Assembly (NCBI RefSeq): GCF_000730625.1
Contig: NZ_BBIT01000011.1
Coordinates: forward strand, 1 to 64,000
Length of the DNA: 64,000 nt
Direction of reading: 5' to 3'
Source: Pseudomonas oryzihabitans NBRC 102199
Lineage (GTDB): Bacteria > Pseudomonadota > Gammaproteobacteria > Pseudomonadales > Pseudomonadaceae
Shown here: positions 41,890-55,711 of the stretch, in pieces
Layout of the letters: the number at the start of each line of letters is the position of its first letter
Position numbering within the stretch: position 1 is the stretch's first letter
The notes under the pieces: model-generated
Told to the model about the DNA's origin: nothing
Databases searched by the model: none
Seen by the model: only the letters and a program-made list of their open reading frames with translations
Made by a program: the position numbers and the translations under genes

Positions 41890-42210
41890 GTGGCGAACGC
41901 CAAACCTGTCATCACCATCCATTACTGCACCCAGTGCCAATGGCTGCTGCGCTCGGGGTGGCTGGCTCAGGAGCTGCTCAGCACCTTTGGTACCGATCTG
42001 GGTGGGGTGACGCTGCTACCGGGGACCGGTGGTGTGTTCGAGATCGCCTGTGGCGGGGAGGTGCTCTGGGAGCGCAAGCGGGATGGCGGCTTTCCCGATG
42101 CCAGAACGCTGAAGAACCGGGTCAGGGACCTGGTGTTTCCGGAGCGCGATCTGGGGCACGGCGAGGGACAGCGGCGCGAAGGCGGGGATGGCGCCCCCGA
42201 AGGGGCGTGA
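41890..42210 (+). CDS. SelT/SelW/SelH-family (Rdx) thioredoxin-like protein
   Basis: A 106-residue Rdx-family protein with CTQC near the N-terminus (ITIHYCTQCQWLLRSGWLAQ) in place of the CxxU of selenoprotein W. The strand-helix plan ends around VRDLVFPERDLGH, and the rest is a charged disordered tail. A redox role is assumed; no substrate is known. The start is GTG. It is divergent from plpD, with 60 bases between, and its stop lies three bases from the stop of cspD on the other strand. Confidence 0.85.
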   Translation: MANAKPVITIHYCTQCQWLLRSGWLAQELLSTFGTDLGGVTLLPGTGGVFEIACGGEVLWERKRDGGFPDARTLKNRVRDLVFPERDLGHGEGQRREGGDGAPEGA

Positions 42211-42212
42211 GA

Positions 42213-42488
42213 TCAGGCTTCCGAGCTGACCGTATCCCGTACATCGAGGGTATTGGTGACTGGCGCTGCGGCGGGTGCGCTCACTTCGGCCGCGCGAATC
42301 TCGACGGCGTGCAGGCCCTTGGGACCCTGAACGATGTTGAAGTTGACCGCCTGGCCCGCCTTGAGTGTGCGGTAACCGTCCATCTGAATGGCCGAGTAAT
42401 GAGCGAATAGGTCTTCATCACTGTTATCTGCAACGATGAAGCCATATCCTTTGGCGTTGTTGAACCATTTGACCTTGCCACTGAGCAT
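42213..42488 (-). CDS. cspD: Cold-shock-domain protein CspD
   Basis: A 91-residue cold-shock protein. RNP1 KGYGFI and RNP2 DLFAHYSAI lie in a normal OB fold (residues 1-67), followed by a short Ala/Val-rich tail (SAPAAAPVTNTLDVRD). CspD binds single-stranded DNA/RNA and slows replication in stationary phase in E. coli. I start at 42488, where MLSGKVKWFNN has GGGAG upstream. It is divergent from clpS, an arrangement conserved in gammaproteobacteria. The AT-rich 220-base gap carries the two promoters. Confidence 0.93.
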   Translation of the reverse strand: MLSGKVKWFNNAKGYGFIVADNSDEDLFAHYSAIQMDGYRTLKAGQAVNFNIVQGPKGLHAVEIRAAEVSAPAAAPVTNTLDVRDTVSSEA

Positions 42489-42710
42489 ACCGGCTCCCTC
42501 TGCAAAGGACTCCAAGCCTGGAGTATCATTCGACTACAGTTCCAGTGAATCCACACAGACGCCACTACAACGGAACCCTTGGTACCTCGTCGGGTACAGG
42601 ATGTTTGTAACACCCTTTCAGTCTTAGTCAAGGCAAGGCACTAGGCGGCTGAGACGTGGATCAAGCTCTTTTTTTCCTGCTATTCATCCCGTAATTCGGA
42701 ATCGATCAGA

Positions 42711-43067
42711 ATGCGTGTAATCGACCCCATCCGACTGGCGGCGGACGACAACGAACATCAGGACGGCGACAACGGTGGCCTGGCGGTGCAGGAAGCCAAA
42801 CCTGCACTAAAACGGCCAGCCAGATATCGCGTTCTGATGTATAACGATGACTACACCCCGATGGAGTTCGTCGTCGAGGTGCTGGAACGCTACTTCAGCA
42901 TGAACCGCGAAGCGGCTACCCAGGTGATGCTCACTGTGCATACTCAGGGAAAGGCGGTCTGCGGAACATTTACTCGCGATGTCGCTGAAACCAAGGCCAT
43001 GCAAGTCAATCAATATGCGAGGGAGTGCAACCACCCGCTGCTGTGTGAAATCGAAATCGAAAGTTAG
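42711..43067 (+). CDS. clpS: ATP-dependent Clp protease adaptor ClpS
   Basis: A 118-residue adaptor that delivers N-degron proteins to ClpAP. The core [20 protein letters not shown] contains the N-end-binding Asn-Asp pair, and the C-terminal [20 protein letters not shown] is intact. It precedes clpA by 48 bases. The window also encodes Aat and Bpt, the two enzymes that attach the leucine (or phenylalanine) recognised by ClpS, so the whole leucine N-degron route is clustered here. An imperfect tandem GTGCTGCTTGGGCTA repeat lies in the gap (43071-43102). Confidence 0.96.
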   Translation: MRVIDPIRLAADDNEHQDGDNGGLAVQEAKPALKRPARYRVLMYNDDYTPMEFVVEVLERYFSMNREAATQVMLTVHTQGKAVCGTFTRDVAETKAMQVNQYARECNHPLLCEIEIES

Positions 43068-43115
43068 ATCTGTGCTGCTTGGGCTACTGTGCTGCTTGGG
43101 CTATGAGGTGAAGCT

Positions 43116-45386
43116 ATGTTGAATCGTGAGCTCGAAGTCACCCTGAATCTCGCCTTCAAGGAGGCGAGGACGAAGCGTCATGAATTCATGACCGTTGAGC
43201 ACCTCCTGCTGGCGCTGCTGGACAACGAAGCGGCCGCCACCGTGTTGAGAGCCTGCGGCGCCAACATCGATCGCCTGCGTCGCGATCTGTTGGAATTCAT
43301 AGATTCCACCACGCCCCTGATTCCACAGCAGGATGACGAGCGCGAAACGCAACCGACGCTGGGCTTCCAGCGGGTCCTGCAGCGTGCGGTCTTCCACGTG
43401 CAGAGCTCGGGCAAGCGCGAAGTGACCGGGGCCAACGTCCTGGTCGCCATCTTCAGCGAACAGGAAAGCCAGGCGGTGTTCCTGCTCAAGCAGCAGAGCG
43501 TGGCGCGGATCGACGTGGTCAACTTCATCGCCCACGGCATCTCCAAGGTGCCCGGCGCCGCCCCTGAAGCCGAGCAGGATCAGGACGCCGCCGAGGAGGA
43601 GGGTGCCGAACCCAGTTCCTCCAACAATCCGCTCGAAGCCTACGCCAGCAACCTCAACGAGCAGGCGCGGCAGGGCCGCATCGACCCGCTGGTCGGCCGC
43701 GAGCACGAAGTCGAGCGCGTTGCCCAGATCCTCGCCCGGCGTCGCAAGAACAATCCGCTGCTGGTGGGTGAGGCCGGGGTCGGCAAGACCGCCATCGCCG
43801 AAGGCCTGGCCAAGCGCATCGTCGACGGTCAGGTCCCCGACCTGCTGGCGGACAGCGTGGTCTACTCCCTGGACCTCGGTGCCCTGCTGGCCGGCACCAA
43901 GTACCGTGGCGACTTCGAGAAGAGATTCAAGGCCCTGCTGGCCGAGCTGAAGAAGCGGCCCCATGCCGTGCTCTTCATCGACGAGATCCACACCATCATC
44001 GGTGCCGGCGCGGCCTCGGGCGGAGTGATGGATGCCTCCAACCTGCTCAAGCCGCTGCTGTCCTCCGGTGAGATCCGCTGCATCGGCTCCACCACCTTCC
44101 AGGAATTCCGCGGCATCTTCGAAAAGGACCGGGCACTGGCTCGGCGCTTCCAGAAGGTCGACGTGGTCGAGCCCTCGGTGGACGATACCTACGGCATCCT
44201 GCGTGGCCTCAAGGGGCGCTTCGAGCAGCATCACCACATCGAGTACACCGATGAGGCGCTGCGTGCGGCAGCCGAGCTGGCCGCCCGCTACATCAACGAC
44301 CGCCACATGCCTGACAAGGCCATCGACGTCATCGACGAAGCCGGCGCCTATCAGCGCCTGCAGCCCGAGGATCGTCGCGCCGAGCGCATCGACGTGCAGC
44401 AGGTCGAGGACATCGTCGCCAAGATCGCGCGGATTCCCCCCAAGACCGTCAACAGTTCCGACAAGGAGCTGCTCCGCAACCTGGAGCGTGACCTCAAGTT
44501 GACCGTGTTCGGTCAGGACCTGGCGATCGAATCCCTGTCCACCGCCATCAAGCTGTCCCGTGCCGGTCTGAAGTCGCCGGACAAGCCGGTCGGTTCCTTC
44601 CTCTTCGCCGGTCCCACCGGCGTGGGCAAGACCGAGGTGGCGCGGCAGCTGGCCAAGGCCATGGGTGTGGAGCTGGTGCGCTTCGACATGTCCGAGTACA
44701 TGGAGCGGCATACCGTGTCCCGGCTGATCGGTGCGCCTCCCGGCTACGTCGGTTTCGACCAGGGTGGTCTGCTGACCGAGGCCATCACCAAGACGCCGCA
44801 CTGCGTGCTCCTGCTCGACGAGATCGAGAAGGCCCACCCCGAGGTGTTCAACCTGCTCCTGCAGGTCATGGACCATGGCACCCTGACGGACAACAACGGT
44901 CGCAAGGCCGACTTCCGTAACGTGATCCTGATCCTGACCACCAACGCCGGTGCCGAAACCGCATCCCGTGCCTCCATCGGCTTCACGCTGCAGGATCACA
45001 CCACGGATGCCATGGAAGTCATCAAGAAGAGCTTCACGCCAGAGTTCCGCAACCGTCTGGACACCATCATCCAGTTCGGCCGCCTGAGCACCGAAGTCAT
45101 CAAGAGCATCGTCGACAAGTTCCTCACCGAACTGCAGGCGCAACTCGAGGACAAGCGTGTGCAGCTTGAGGTCAGCGATGCGGCCCGTGGCTGGCTGGCA
45201 GAGCGTGGCTATGACGTGCAGATGGGTGCTCGTCCCATGGCGCGCCTCATCCAGGACAAGATCAAGCGGCCGCTGGCCGAGCAGATCCTGTTTGGCGATC
45301 TGGCCGATCATGGCGGTATCGTGCACATCGATGCGGTGAACGACGAGCTGGAGTTCGAGTTCGAGACCACGGCCGAGCCTGCCTGA
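43116..45386 (+). CDS. clpA: ATP-dependent Clp protease ATP-binding subunit ClpA
   Basis: A 756-residue AAA+ unfoldase. It has the N-domain repeats (about 1-145), the first ATPase module with [15 protein letters not shown] (about residue 218) and [15 protein letters not shown], and the second with [15 protein letters not shown] (about 499) and [18 protein letters not shown]-type ClpP contact loop residues occur near ASRASIGF. It threads substrates into ClpP, which is encoded elsewhere. A perfect hairpin terminator follows. Confidence 0.97.
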   Translation: MLNRELEVTLNLAFKEARTKRHEFMTVEHLLLALLDNEAAATVLRACGANIDRLRRDLLEFIDSTTPLIPQQDDERETQPTLGFQRVLQRAVFHVQSSGKREVTGANVLVAIFSEQESQAVFLLKQQSVARIDVVNFIAHGISKVPGAAPEAEQDQDAAEEEGAEPSSSNNPLEAYASNLNEQARQGRIDPLVGREHEVERVAQILARRRKNNPLLVGEAGVGKTAIAEGLAKRIVDGQVPDLLADSVVYSLDLGALLAGTKYRGDFEKRFKALLAELKKRPHAVLFIDEIHTIIGAGAASGGVMDASNLLKPLLSSGEIRCIGSTTFQEFRGIFEKDRALARRFQKVDVVEPSVDDTYGILRGLKGRFEQHHHIEYTDEALRAAAELAARYINDRHMPDKAIDVIDEAGAYQRLQPEDRRAERIDVQQVEDIVAKIARIPPKTVNSSDKELLRNLERDLKLTVFGQDLAIESLSTAIKLSRAGLKSPDKPVGSFLFAGPTGVGKTEVARQLAKAMGVELVRFDMSEYMERHTVSRLIGAPPGYVGFDQGGLLTEAITKTPHCVLLLDEIEKAHPEVFNLLLQVMDHGTLTDNNGRKADFRNVILILTTNAGAETASRASIGFTLQDHTTDAMEVIKKSFTPEFRNRLDTIIQFGRLSTEVIKSIVDKFLTELQAQLEDKRVQLEVSDAARGWLAERGYDVQMGARPMARLIQDKIKRPLAEQILFGDLADHGGIVHIDAVNDELEFEFETTAEPA

Positions 45387-45411
45387 GGGCAGGTCGCGGT
45401 TTACAATCGCT

Positions 45412-45446
45412 CATGAAAAAGCCCGGCATCGCCGGGCTTTTTCATG
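45412..45446. terminator. Bidirectional rho-independent terminator between clpA and infA
   Basis: CATGAAAAAGCCCGGC / GCCGGGCTTTTTCATG, a perfect 16-bp palindrome with an ATC loop and T-runs in both directions. It ends the clpSA transcript and the infA transcript. Confidence 0.95.
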
Positions 45447-45457
45447 AAAGGATTCGC

Positions 45458-45676
45458 TTAACGCGCGCGGTAGGTGATCCGGCCCTTGCTCAGATCGTAA
45501 GGCGTCAGCTCCACGCGAACCTTGTCCCCCGTCAGGATGCGGATGTAGTTCTTACGCATCTTTCCGGAGATGTGCGCGGTGACGACGTGCCCATTTTCCA
45601 ACTCCACGCGAAACATGGTGTTGGGCAGGGTGTCGACGACAGTACCTTCCATTTCGAAGCTGTCTTCTTTCGACAT
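45458..45676 (-). CDS. infA: Translation initiation factor IF-1
   Basis: The 72-residue IF-1: [20 protein letters not shown], then [15 protein letters not shown] and the ending [11 protein letters not shown], a single S1-type OB fold. It blocks the ribosomal A site during initiation. Start at 45676; the frame runs open upstream but only this ATG gives the family sequence. It lies downstream of bpt in the same direction, followed by the strong terminator at 45412. Confidence 0.98.
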
Positions 45677-45770
45677 ATATAGAAAAGCCCTCGGTGACAA
45701 GATAGGCCCAGAGCAGTCCGGGCGAAAAAGGCCCATATTCTGACAGAAATTCAGAAAAAGCGCTATTTCG

Positions 45771-46478
45771 TCAGGCCAGGGCGACCCAGCGCTGATTGAC
45801 GAAGAGCTCGATGGGGCGATACTCGGTCTTATAGGACATCTTGCGACACCCTTTGATCCAGTAACCGAGATAAACCGCATCCAGGCCGAGGCGCCGGGAT
45901 TCCGCGATCTGCCAGAGGATGCCGAAGACGCCGAGGCTGCGCTTCTCCTCGCTGGGATCGTAGAAGGTATAGACGGCCGACATGCCGTTGGGCAGGACAT
46001 CGGTGACGGCGATTCCGATCAGACGATCTTCCACCCGCATCTCATAGAAGAAGGCGTAGGGCAGGTTGCTGACCAGGAAGGTGGAGAACTGGCCGCGACT
46101 CGGCGGGAACATGTCGCCGTCGGCGTGCCGCTCGCTGATGTAGCGGGCGTACAGCTGATAGCGTTCTTCGGTGAAGCCCGGGTCGCAGCGGCTGACCTTG
46201 ATGTCGAGGTTGCGCTTGAGGACGCGATTCTGCTTGCGGCTGGGGCGAAAGCGGGCGACGGGAATGCGGGCGGGGACACAGGCCTTGCACAGCTGGCAGT
46301 GAGGGCGATAGAGGTGGTCGCCACTGCGGCGGAAGCCCAGTTCGGACAACTCCGCGTAGATCTGGCCGTTCATGGGCTGCGAGGGGTCGAGAAACAGCGT
46401 GGTCGCCTGCTCGTTGGGCAGGTAACTGCAAGCGTGAGGCTGGGTTGCGTAGAACTTGAGTCTCGCCAGCTCGGTCAT
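45771..46478 (-). CDS. bpt: Aspartate/glutamate leucyltransferase (arginyl-tRNA-protein transferase family)
   Basis: A 235-residue aminoacyl-tRNA-protein transferase. The cysteine pair [14 protein letters not shown] and the C-terminal [20 protein letters not shown] mark the ATE family. Bacterial Bpt members transfer leucine onto proteins starting with Asp or Glu, creating an N-degron for ClpS/ClpAP. It is 35 bases downstream of aat in the same direction, likely co-transcribed. Confidence 0.93.
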
Positions 46479-46513
46479 GTCGAACCTCTACATAAGCCTA
46501 GCCTGAGTGTAAG

Positions 46514-47203
46514 TCACCCGCAGGAGGTAGGCCAGGCGGCCATGCTGGCCTGATCCAGGTATTTGGCCAGGTATTCGGCAAAGCGTTCCCGAGAGAGACA
46601 GCTCGCGCCGAGACTCTGCAGATGTGCGGTTTGCATCTGGCAGTCGATCATCACGAAGCCCCAGGCCGCCAGGTCCCGGACCAGGGTCACGAAGCCGATC
46701 TTGGAGGCGTTGTCGACGTGGCTGAACATGGATTCGCCGAAGAACAGCTTGCCCATGGCGATGCCATAGAGGCCGCCGACGAGCTGGTTGTCGTCCCAGA
46801 CCTCCACGGAGTGGGCCCAGCCCTGGGTGTGCAGTTGCTGGTATGCCTGACGCATCTCCGCGGTGATCCAGGTGCCGTCCGCATCGCGGCGCGGACCGGC
46901 GCAGGCTAGGATCACCCGCTCGAACGCCTGGTCGTAGGTGACCCGCAGCGGCGTCTTGCGCAGAGTCTTGGCCAGGCTGCGAGAGACGTGCAGATCCGGC
47001 GGAAAAAGCACCGTCCGCGGATCCGGCGACCACCAGAGCAGGGGCTGGCCGGCCTGGTACCAGGGAAAGCAGCCATGTCGATAGGCGCTGATCAGGCGCG
47101 CCGCACTCAGGTCGCCGCCGATGGCCAGCAGGCCGTTGGGTTCGCGTAGCGCCTGCTGCAGTGGCGGAAAGTCAGGGCTTTCGCGGGTCAGCCATTTCAC
47201 CAT
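46514..47203 (-). CDS. aat: Leucyl/phenylalanyl-tRNA-protein transferase
   Basis: A 229-residue L/F-transferase that adds Leu or Phe to N-terminal Lys or Arg. Signatures: [40 protein letters not shown] and [17 protein letters not shown]. It works with ClpS and ClpA, encoded just downstream. In P. aeruginosa, as I recall, trxB1 lies between aat and ftsK; here only a 256-base gap is present. Confidence 0.96.
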   Translation of the reverse strand: MVKWLTRESPDFPPLQQALREPNGLLAIGGDLSAARLISAYRHGCFPWYQAGQPLLWWSPDPRTVLFPPDLHVSRSLAKTLRKTPLRVTYDQAFERVILACAGPRRDADGTWITAEMRQAYQQLHTQGWAHSVEVWDDNQLVGGLYGIAMGKLFFGESMFSHVDNASKIGFVTLVRDLAAWGFVMIDCQMQTAHLQSLGASCLSRERFAEYLAKYLDQASMAAWPTSCG

Positions 47204-47459
47204 GGTAGGGGAGGGCGCCTTCTGATGGGTGGAGCCGAAGCTGTGCCGCTTGTGCGTAACAAGCTCAAGAAATCGTCATAACTCTTTGTCAGGACAACGA
47301 AAGAATGCTCCAATGTTGTGCCTGAAGGCGGTTCCGGTACGGCCGGCCGCTATCGTGCCATGTTTCGCCGTGGGACTGTAGAAGCAGGGCCCGGGCGATC
47401 TAGAATGGCGCACTGTTTTTGATTCACGGTCACACGTTCCGTGTGCGGGAAAAGCGCGC

Positions 47460-49943
<2,484 letters not shown>

Positions 49944-49948
49944 CATCC

Positions 49949-50584
49949 ATGAGGACCTCGATGCACAAGCTGCGTTGCTTCGCCCTGGCCGCCCTGGCCG
50001 CCGTAAGCTTTTCCGCCCATGCCGACCAGGCGTCGGTGGGTCGCCTGTCGCAATTGCTGGACAAGGCCCAGACCCTGACCGCGCGCTTCTCGCAACTGAC
50101 CCTGGATGGCTCGGGTACCCGCCTGCAGGAAACCGCCGGCAACATGAGCCTCAAGCGTCCCGGGCTGTTCCGCTGGCATTCCGATGCCCCCCAGGAGCAA
50201 CTGCTGGTGTCCGATGGCAAGCAGGTCTGGCTGTACGACCCGGACCTGGAGCAGGTCACCATCCGCAAGCTGGACCTGCGCCTGACCCAGACGCCGGCGC
50301 TGCTCCTGTCGGGCGACATCTCCAAGATCGAAAGCAGCTTCGACGTCACCAGCAAGGACGCCGGCAACGTCGTCGACTTCGTGCTCAAGCCCAAGACCAA
50401 GGACACCCTGTTCGACAGCCTGCGGCTGTCCTTCCGCAACGGCGTGATCAACGACATGCAGTTGATCGACGGTGCCGGTCAGCGAACCAACATCCTCTTC
50501 TTCAACGTCAAGCTCAACGAGCCGGTGGCCGCGTCCCAGTTCACCTTCCAGGTGCCCAAGGGAGCCGACGTCATCCAGGAGTGA
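49949..50584 (+). CDS. lolA: Outer-membrane lipoprotein carrier LolA
   Basis: A periplasmic chaperone carrying lipoproteins from LolCDE to LolB. It has a signal peptide ([15 protein letters not shown]) and the LolA core: [59 protein letters not shown]. The first ATG at 49949 gives 211 residues; the second, at 49961, preceded by GAGG, gives 207 and may be the real start. It sits between ftsK and rarA, the usual order, in one transcription unit. Confidence 0.95.
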   Translation: MRTSMHKLRCFALAALAAVSFSAHADQASVGRLSQLLDKAQTLTARFSQLTLDGSGTRLQETAGNMSLKRPGLFRWHSDAPQEQLLVSDGKQVWLYDPDLEQVTIRKLDLRLTQTPALLLSGDISKIESSFDVTSKDAGNVVDFVLKPKTKDTLFDSLRLSFRNGVINDMQLIDGAGQRTNILFFNVKLNEPVAASQFTFQVPKGADVIQE

Positions 50585-50593
50585 TCGCACCCC

Positions 50594-51922
50594 ATGGATC
50601 TCTTCAGCACCGCACCCGTCGGGCAGCCCTTGGCTGCCCGCATGCGTCCCGAGACCCTCGATGAATACGCGGGTCAGCAGCACCTGCTGGCGCGGGGCAA
50701 GCCCCTGCGCGAGGCGCTGGAGCAGGGTGCGCTGCATTCGATGATCTTCTGGGGTCCGCCCGGGGTGGGCAAGACCACACTGGCGCGGCTGCTGGCGCAG
50801 GTCTCCGATGCCCATTTCGAAACGCTGTCGGCGGTGCTCTCCGGGGTCAAGGAGATCCGCCACGCGGTGGAGGTGGCCAAGCAGCAGGCTGCCCAGTATC
50901 GTCGCCGCACCATTCTCTTCGTCGACGAGGTGCACCGCTTCAACAAATCGCAGCAGGATGCCTTTCTGCCCTATGTCGAGGATGGCACCCTGATCTTCAT
51001 CGGGGCGACCACCGAGAATCCCTCCTTCGAGCTCAACAACGCGCTGCTCTCGCGGGCGCGGGTCTATGTGCTCAAGAGCCTGGACGACGAGGCCCTCGCC
51101 GGCCTGGCACGCCGCGCCCTGACCAGCGCCAAGGGCCTGGGCGAACGCCGGCTGAGTCTGCCCGACGACGCCCTGGCGCTGCTGCTGGCCGCCGCCGATG
51201 GCGACGGTCGCCGACTGCTCAACCTGCTGGAGAACGCCGCGGACCTGGCCGAGGACGGTGGTGTCCTGGATGCCGAGCTGTTCCAGAGTCTGCTGGGCGA
51301 TCAACGCCGGCGCTTCGACAAGGGGGGCGAGGCCTTCTACGACCAGATCTCCGCGCTGCACAAATCGGTGCGGGGCTCGAATCCCGATGGTGCCCTCTAC
51401 TGGTTCGCACGGATGATCGACGGTGGCTGCGATGCGCTGTACATCGCCCGGCGCGTGGTGCGCATGGCGAGCGAAGATATCGGCAACGCCGATCCGCGCG
51501 CCCTGAGCCTGTGCCTGGACGCCTGGGACGTCCAGGAGCGCCTGGGCAGTCCGGAAGGCGAGCTGGCCATCGCCCAGGCGATCGTCTATCTGGCCTGCGC
51601 GCCCAAGAGCAATGCCGTTTACCTGGGTTACAAGGCCGCCCTGGCCGATGTGCGCCAGAACGGCTCGCGCGAGGTGCCACTGCACCTGCGCAACGCGCCG
51701 ACCAAGCTGATGAAGAATCTTGGCTACGGCGACGAATACCGCTATGCCCACGATGAGCCTGAGGCCTATGCCGCGGGCGAGGACTACTTTCCCGAAGAGC
51801 TCGAGCCGCGCCGCTACTATGAGCCGGTTCCCCGTGGGCTGGAGCTGAAGATCCGCGATAAACTGCAGCACCTGGCGGACCTCGACCGGTCCAGCCCGCG
51901 CCAGCGCCGGCGGCGTTCCTGA
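50594..51922 (+). CDS. rarA: Replication-associated recombination protein RarA (MgsA)
   Basis: A 442-residue clamp-loader-like AAA+ ATPase acting at stalled forks. Walker A is [15 protein letters not shown] (about residue 55), Walker B is [16 protein letters not shown] and sensor 1 is [12 protein letters not shown]. The C-terminal tetramerisation part includes [20 protein letters not shown] and [13 protein letters not shown]-type sequence. It starts nine bases after lolA, so it is co-transcribed. Confidence 0.96.
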   Translation: MDLFSTAPVGQPLAARMRPETLDEYAGQQHLLARGKPLREALEQGALHSMIFWGPPGVGKTTLARLLAQVSDAHFETLSAVLSGVKEIRHAVEVAKQQAAQYRRRTILFVDEVHRFNKSQQDAFLPYVEDGTLIFIGATTENPSFELNNALLSRARVYVLKSLDDEALAGLARRALTSAKGLGERRLSLPDDALALLLAAADGDGRRLLNLLENAADLAEDGGVLDAELFQSLLGDQRRRFDKGGEAFYDQISALHKSVRGSNPDGALYWFARMIDGGCDALYIARRVVRMASEDIGNADPRALSLCLDAWDVQERLGSPEGELAIAQAIVYLACAPKSNAVYLGYKAALADVRQNGSREVPLHLRNAPTKLMKNLGYGDEYRYAHDEPEAYAAGEDYFPEELEPRRYYEPVPRGLELKIRDKLQHLADLDRSSPRQRRRRS

Positions 51923-51954
51923 CCCCCCGCCCGCGCCGTTGCCCCCATTCCTAA

Positions 51955-53246
<1,292 letters not shown>

Positions 53247-53247
<1 letters not shown>

Positions 53248-54641
53248 TGGACTACCTGCCGCTCTTCCACAAGCTCGACGGCCGTCCGGTACTGGTGATC
53301 GGCGGGGGCGATATTGCCCTGCGCAAGAGCGTGCTGCTGGCCGAAGCCGGCGCCCTCATCACCCTGGTGGCGCCGGAGATCGAGCCTGAGGTGCGCGCCT
53401 TCGTCGAGGCGCGGGGCGGCAGTTGCCGGGTCGAGCGCTATGCGGCGGATCATCTCGCCGGACATTGCCTGGTGATCGCGGCCACCGACGATGACGAGGT
53501 CAACGAGAGGGTGTCTCACGATGCCCAGGCCCTGGGCCTGCCGGTCAACGCGGTGGATGCGCCGAAGCTGTGCACCGTGATCTTCCCGGCCATCGTCGAT
53601 CGTTCGCCCCTGGTGATCGCCATTTCCAGCGGCGGTGACGCCCCGGTGCTGGCGCGCCTGGTGCGGGCCAAGCTGGAGAGCTGGATCCCGGCGACCTACG
53701 GGCAGCTGGCGCAACTGGCCCAGCGCTTTCGCGCCCGGGCGAAGACGCGCTTCGCCGATCTGCAGGCGCGGCGGATCTTCTGGGAAGAGGTGTTCCAGGG
53801 CGAGGTCGCGGAAAAGGTCTTTTCCGGGCAGCCCCAGGCGGCCGAACAGCTGCTGGAAGCCAAGCTGACCAGCGAGACCGCCACCTTCCGCGGCGAGGTC
53901 TATCTGGTCGGCGCCGGTCCCGGCGATCCGGATCTGCTGACCTTCCGCGCCCTGCGGCTGATGCAGCAGGCCGACGTAGTGCTCTACGACCGCCTGGTGG
54001 CCCCGACCATCCTCGACATGTGCCGGCGCGATGCCGATCGCATCTATGTCGGCAAGCGTCGCGCCGAGCATGCGGTGCCTCAGGATGATCTCAATCGCCT
54101 GCTGGTCAAGCTGGCCCGGGAGGGCAAGCGGGTCCTGCGATTGAAGGGAGGCGATCCCTTCATCTTCGGTCGCGGCGGCGAGGAGATCGAGGAGCTGGCG
54201 GCCGAGGGCATTCCCTTCCAGGTGGTGCCGGGCATCACTGCGGCCAGTGGCTGTGCGGCCTATGCCGGCATTCCCCTGACCCACAGGGACCACGCCCAGT
54301 CGGTGCGCTTCGTCACCGGTCATCTCAAGGACGGCTCGGCCGATCTGCCTTGGACCGATCTGGTGGCGCCGGGGCAGACCCTGGTGTTCTACATGGGCCT
54401 GGTGGGACTGCCCACCATCTGCGAGCAACTCATCGCCCATGGCAAGGATCCGGCAACGCCGGCGGCGTTGGTGCAACAGGGCACCACGCTCAATCAGCGG
54501 GTATTCACCGGTACCCTGCAGGATCTGCCGCAGCTGGTTGCCGAGCATGAGGTCCACGCGCCGACGCTGGTGATCGTCGGCGAAGTGGTGGCACTACGCG
54601 AGAAGCTGGCCTGGTTCGAAGGCGCCCAGACGACGGTCTGA
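53247..54641 (+). CDS. cysG: Sirohaem synthase CysG (multifunctional)
   Basis: A 464-residue fusion. Residues 1-215 form the precorrin-2 dehydrogenase/ferrochelatase module ([20 protein letters not shown] is the NAD site). The rest is the uroporphyrinogen-III methyltransferase ([40 protein letters not shown]). It makes sirohaem for sulfite and nitrite reductases, so it links with the sulfur functions in the window. It is coupled to serS and is convergent with the glutathionyl-hydroquinone reductase gene, three bases apart. Confidence 0.97.
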
Positions 54642-54644
54642 CAC

Positions 54645-55646
54645 CTAGACCGCGCCCTGGATGCCGGCACTGCTCAGGGCCTCGCGGCCATGGGGCAGAT
54701 CCAGCTCCAGGGCCGGCCCCTTGGGCACGATACCGGTCGGATTGATCTGCGCATGGCTGCCATAGTAGTGGTGCTTGATGTGCTCGAAGTCCACGGTCTC
54801 GGCGATTTCCGGCCACTGATACAGCTCCCTCAGCCAGCCCTGTAGCGCCGGATAGTCCCGGATGCGCCGCAGATTGCATTTGAAGTGGCCGTGGTAAACG
54901 GCGTCGAAGCGAATCAGGGTGGTGAACAGGCGCCAATCGGCTTCCGTCAGCCATTCGCCGGTGAGATAGCGCTGGGTCTGCAGCAGCTTTTCCAGTTCGT
55001 CGAGGGTGGCGAAGACCTCGTCGAAGGCCTCTTCGTAGGCCTCCTGGGTGGTAGCGAAGCCAGCCCGGTAGACGCCGTTGTTGACCGTCGGATAGATGCG
55101 CTCGTTGAGGGCGTCGATGCGCCCGCGCAGGGCCTCCGGGTAGAGGTCCAGGCGATTGCCGGTCAGCTCGTCGAAGGCGCCGTTAAACATGCGGATGATC
55201 TCGGCGGATTCGTTGCTGACGATGCGCTCCTCCTGGCGATCCCAGAGCACCGGCACGGTAACTCGGCCGGTGTAGTCGGCCTGGTCGCGCTGATAGAGCT
55301 GGTAGAGACGCTCAAGGTGATAGAGGTCGTCACCACTGGAGCCCTTGGCCAGGTCGAAGGTCCAGCCTTCCTCGCGCATCAGCCAGCTGACCACCGAGAC
55401 GCCGATCAGGTCCCTGAGGCCCTTGAGCTGGCGATAGATCAGGGTGCGGTGGGCCCAGGGGCAGGCCAGGGACACATAGAGGTGGTAGCGCCCGGCTTCC
55501 GGGGCATAGCGCGAGGCGCCTTGCGGAATGGCTTGCTCGGGGCGGGCGATCCAGTCCCGACGCTGGGCCTCTTCCCGTTTGAAATGGCCATCCTTGCCAT
55601 TGTCGTACCAGCGGTCCTGCCACTGCCCATCGACCAACAAGCCCAT
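54645..55646 (-). CDS. Glutathionyl-hydroquinone reductase (YqjG/Xi-class GST)
   Basis: A 333-residue Xi-class glutathione transferase. The catalytic cysteine is Cys62 in YVSLACPWAHRTLIYRQLKG, the thioredoxin-like part precedes it, and the helical domain carries DALNERIYPTVNNGVYRAGF and the late YHGHFKCNLRRIRDYPAL. It removes glutathione from glutathionyl-hydroquinones, using glutathione and leaving GSSG. Length is normal. It follows the trpD2/tus region in direction but is separated by a hairpin. Confidence 0.93.
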   Translation of the reverse strand: MGLLVDGQWQDRWYDNGKDGHFKREEAQRRDWIARPEQAIPQGASRYAPEAGRYHLYVSLACPWAHRTLIYRQLKGLRDLIGVSVVSWLMREEGWTFDLAKGSSGDDLYHLERLYQLYQRDQADYTGRVTVPVLWDRQEERIVSNESAEIIRMFNGAFDELTGNRLDLYPEALRGRIDALNERIYPTVNNGVYRAGFATTQEAYEEAFDEVFATLDELEKLLQTQRYLTGEWLTEADWRLFTTLIRFDAVYHGHFKCNLRRIRDYPALQGWLRELYQWPEIAETVDFEHIKHHYYGSHAQINPTGIVPKGPALELDLPHGREALSSAGIQGAV

Positions 55647-55674
55647 ATCGTCATCCTCCGCTGCGTTGCGGTTA

Positions 55675-55701
55675 GGAACCCGGGGAGCCGCTCCGGGTTC
55701 C
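55675..55701. terminator. Hairpin downstream of the YbiB-like gene
   Basis: GGAACCCGG(G)GAG / CTCCGGGTTCC with one bulged base, 11 bases beyond the stop of the upstream gene on the minus strand. No T-run follows. Confidence 0.4.
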
Positions 55702-55711
55702 TGAGGCGACG

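Noticed and set aside
43101-45326. Long minus-strand frame (741 codons) opposite clpA
   Set aside because: clpA is unmistakable on the plus strand; the mirror frame has no recognisable domain.
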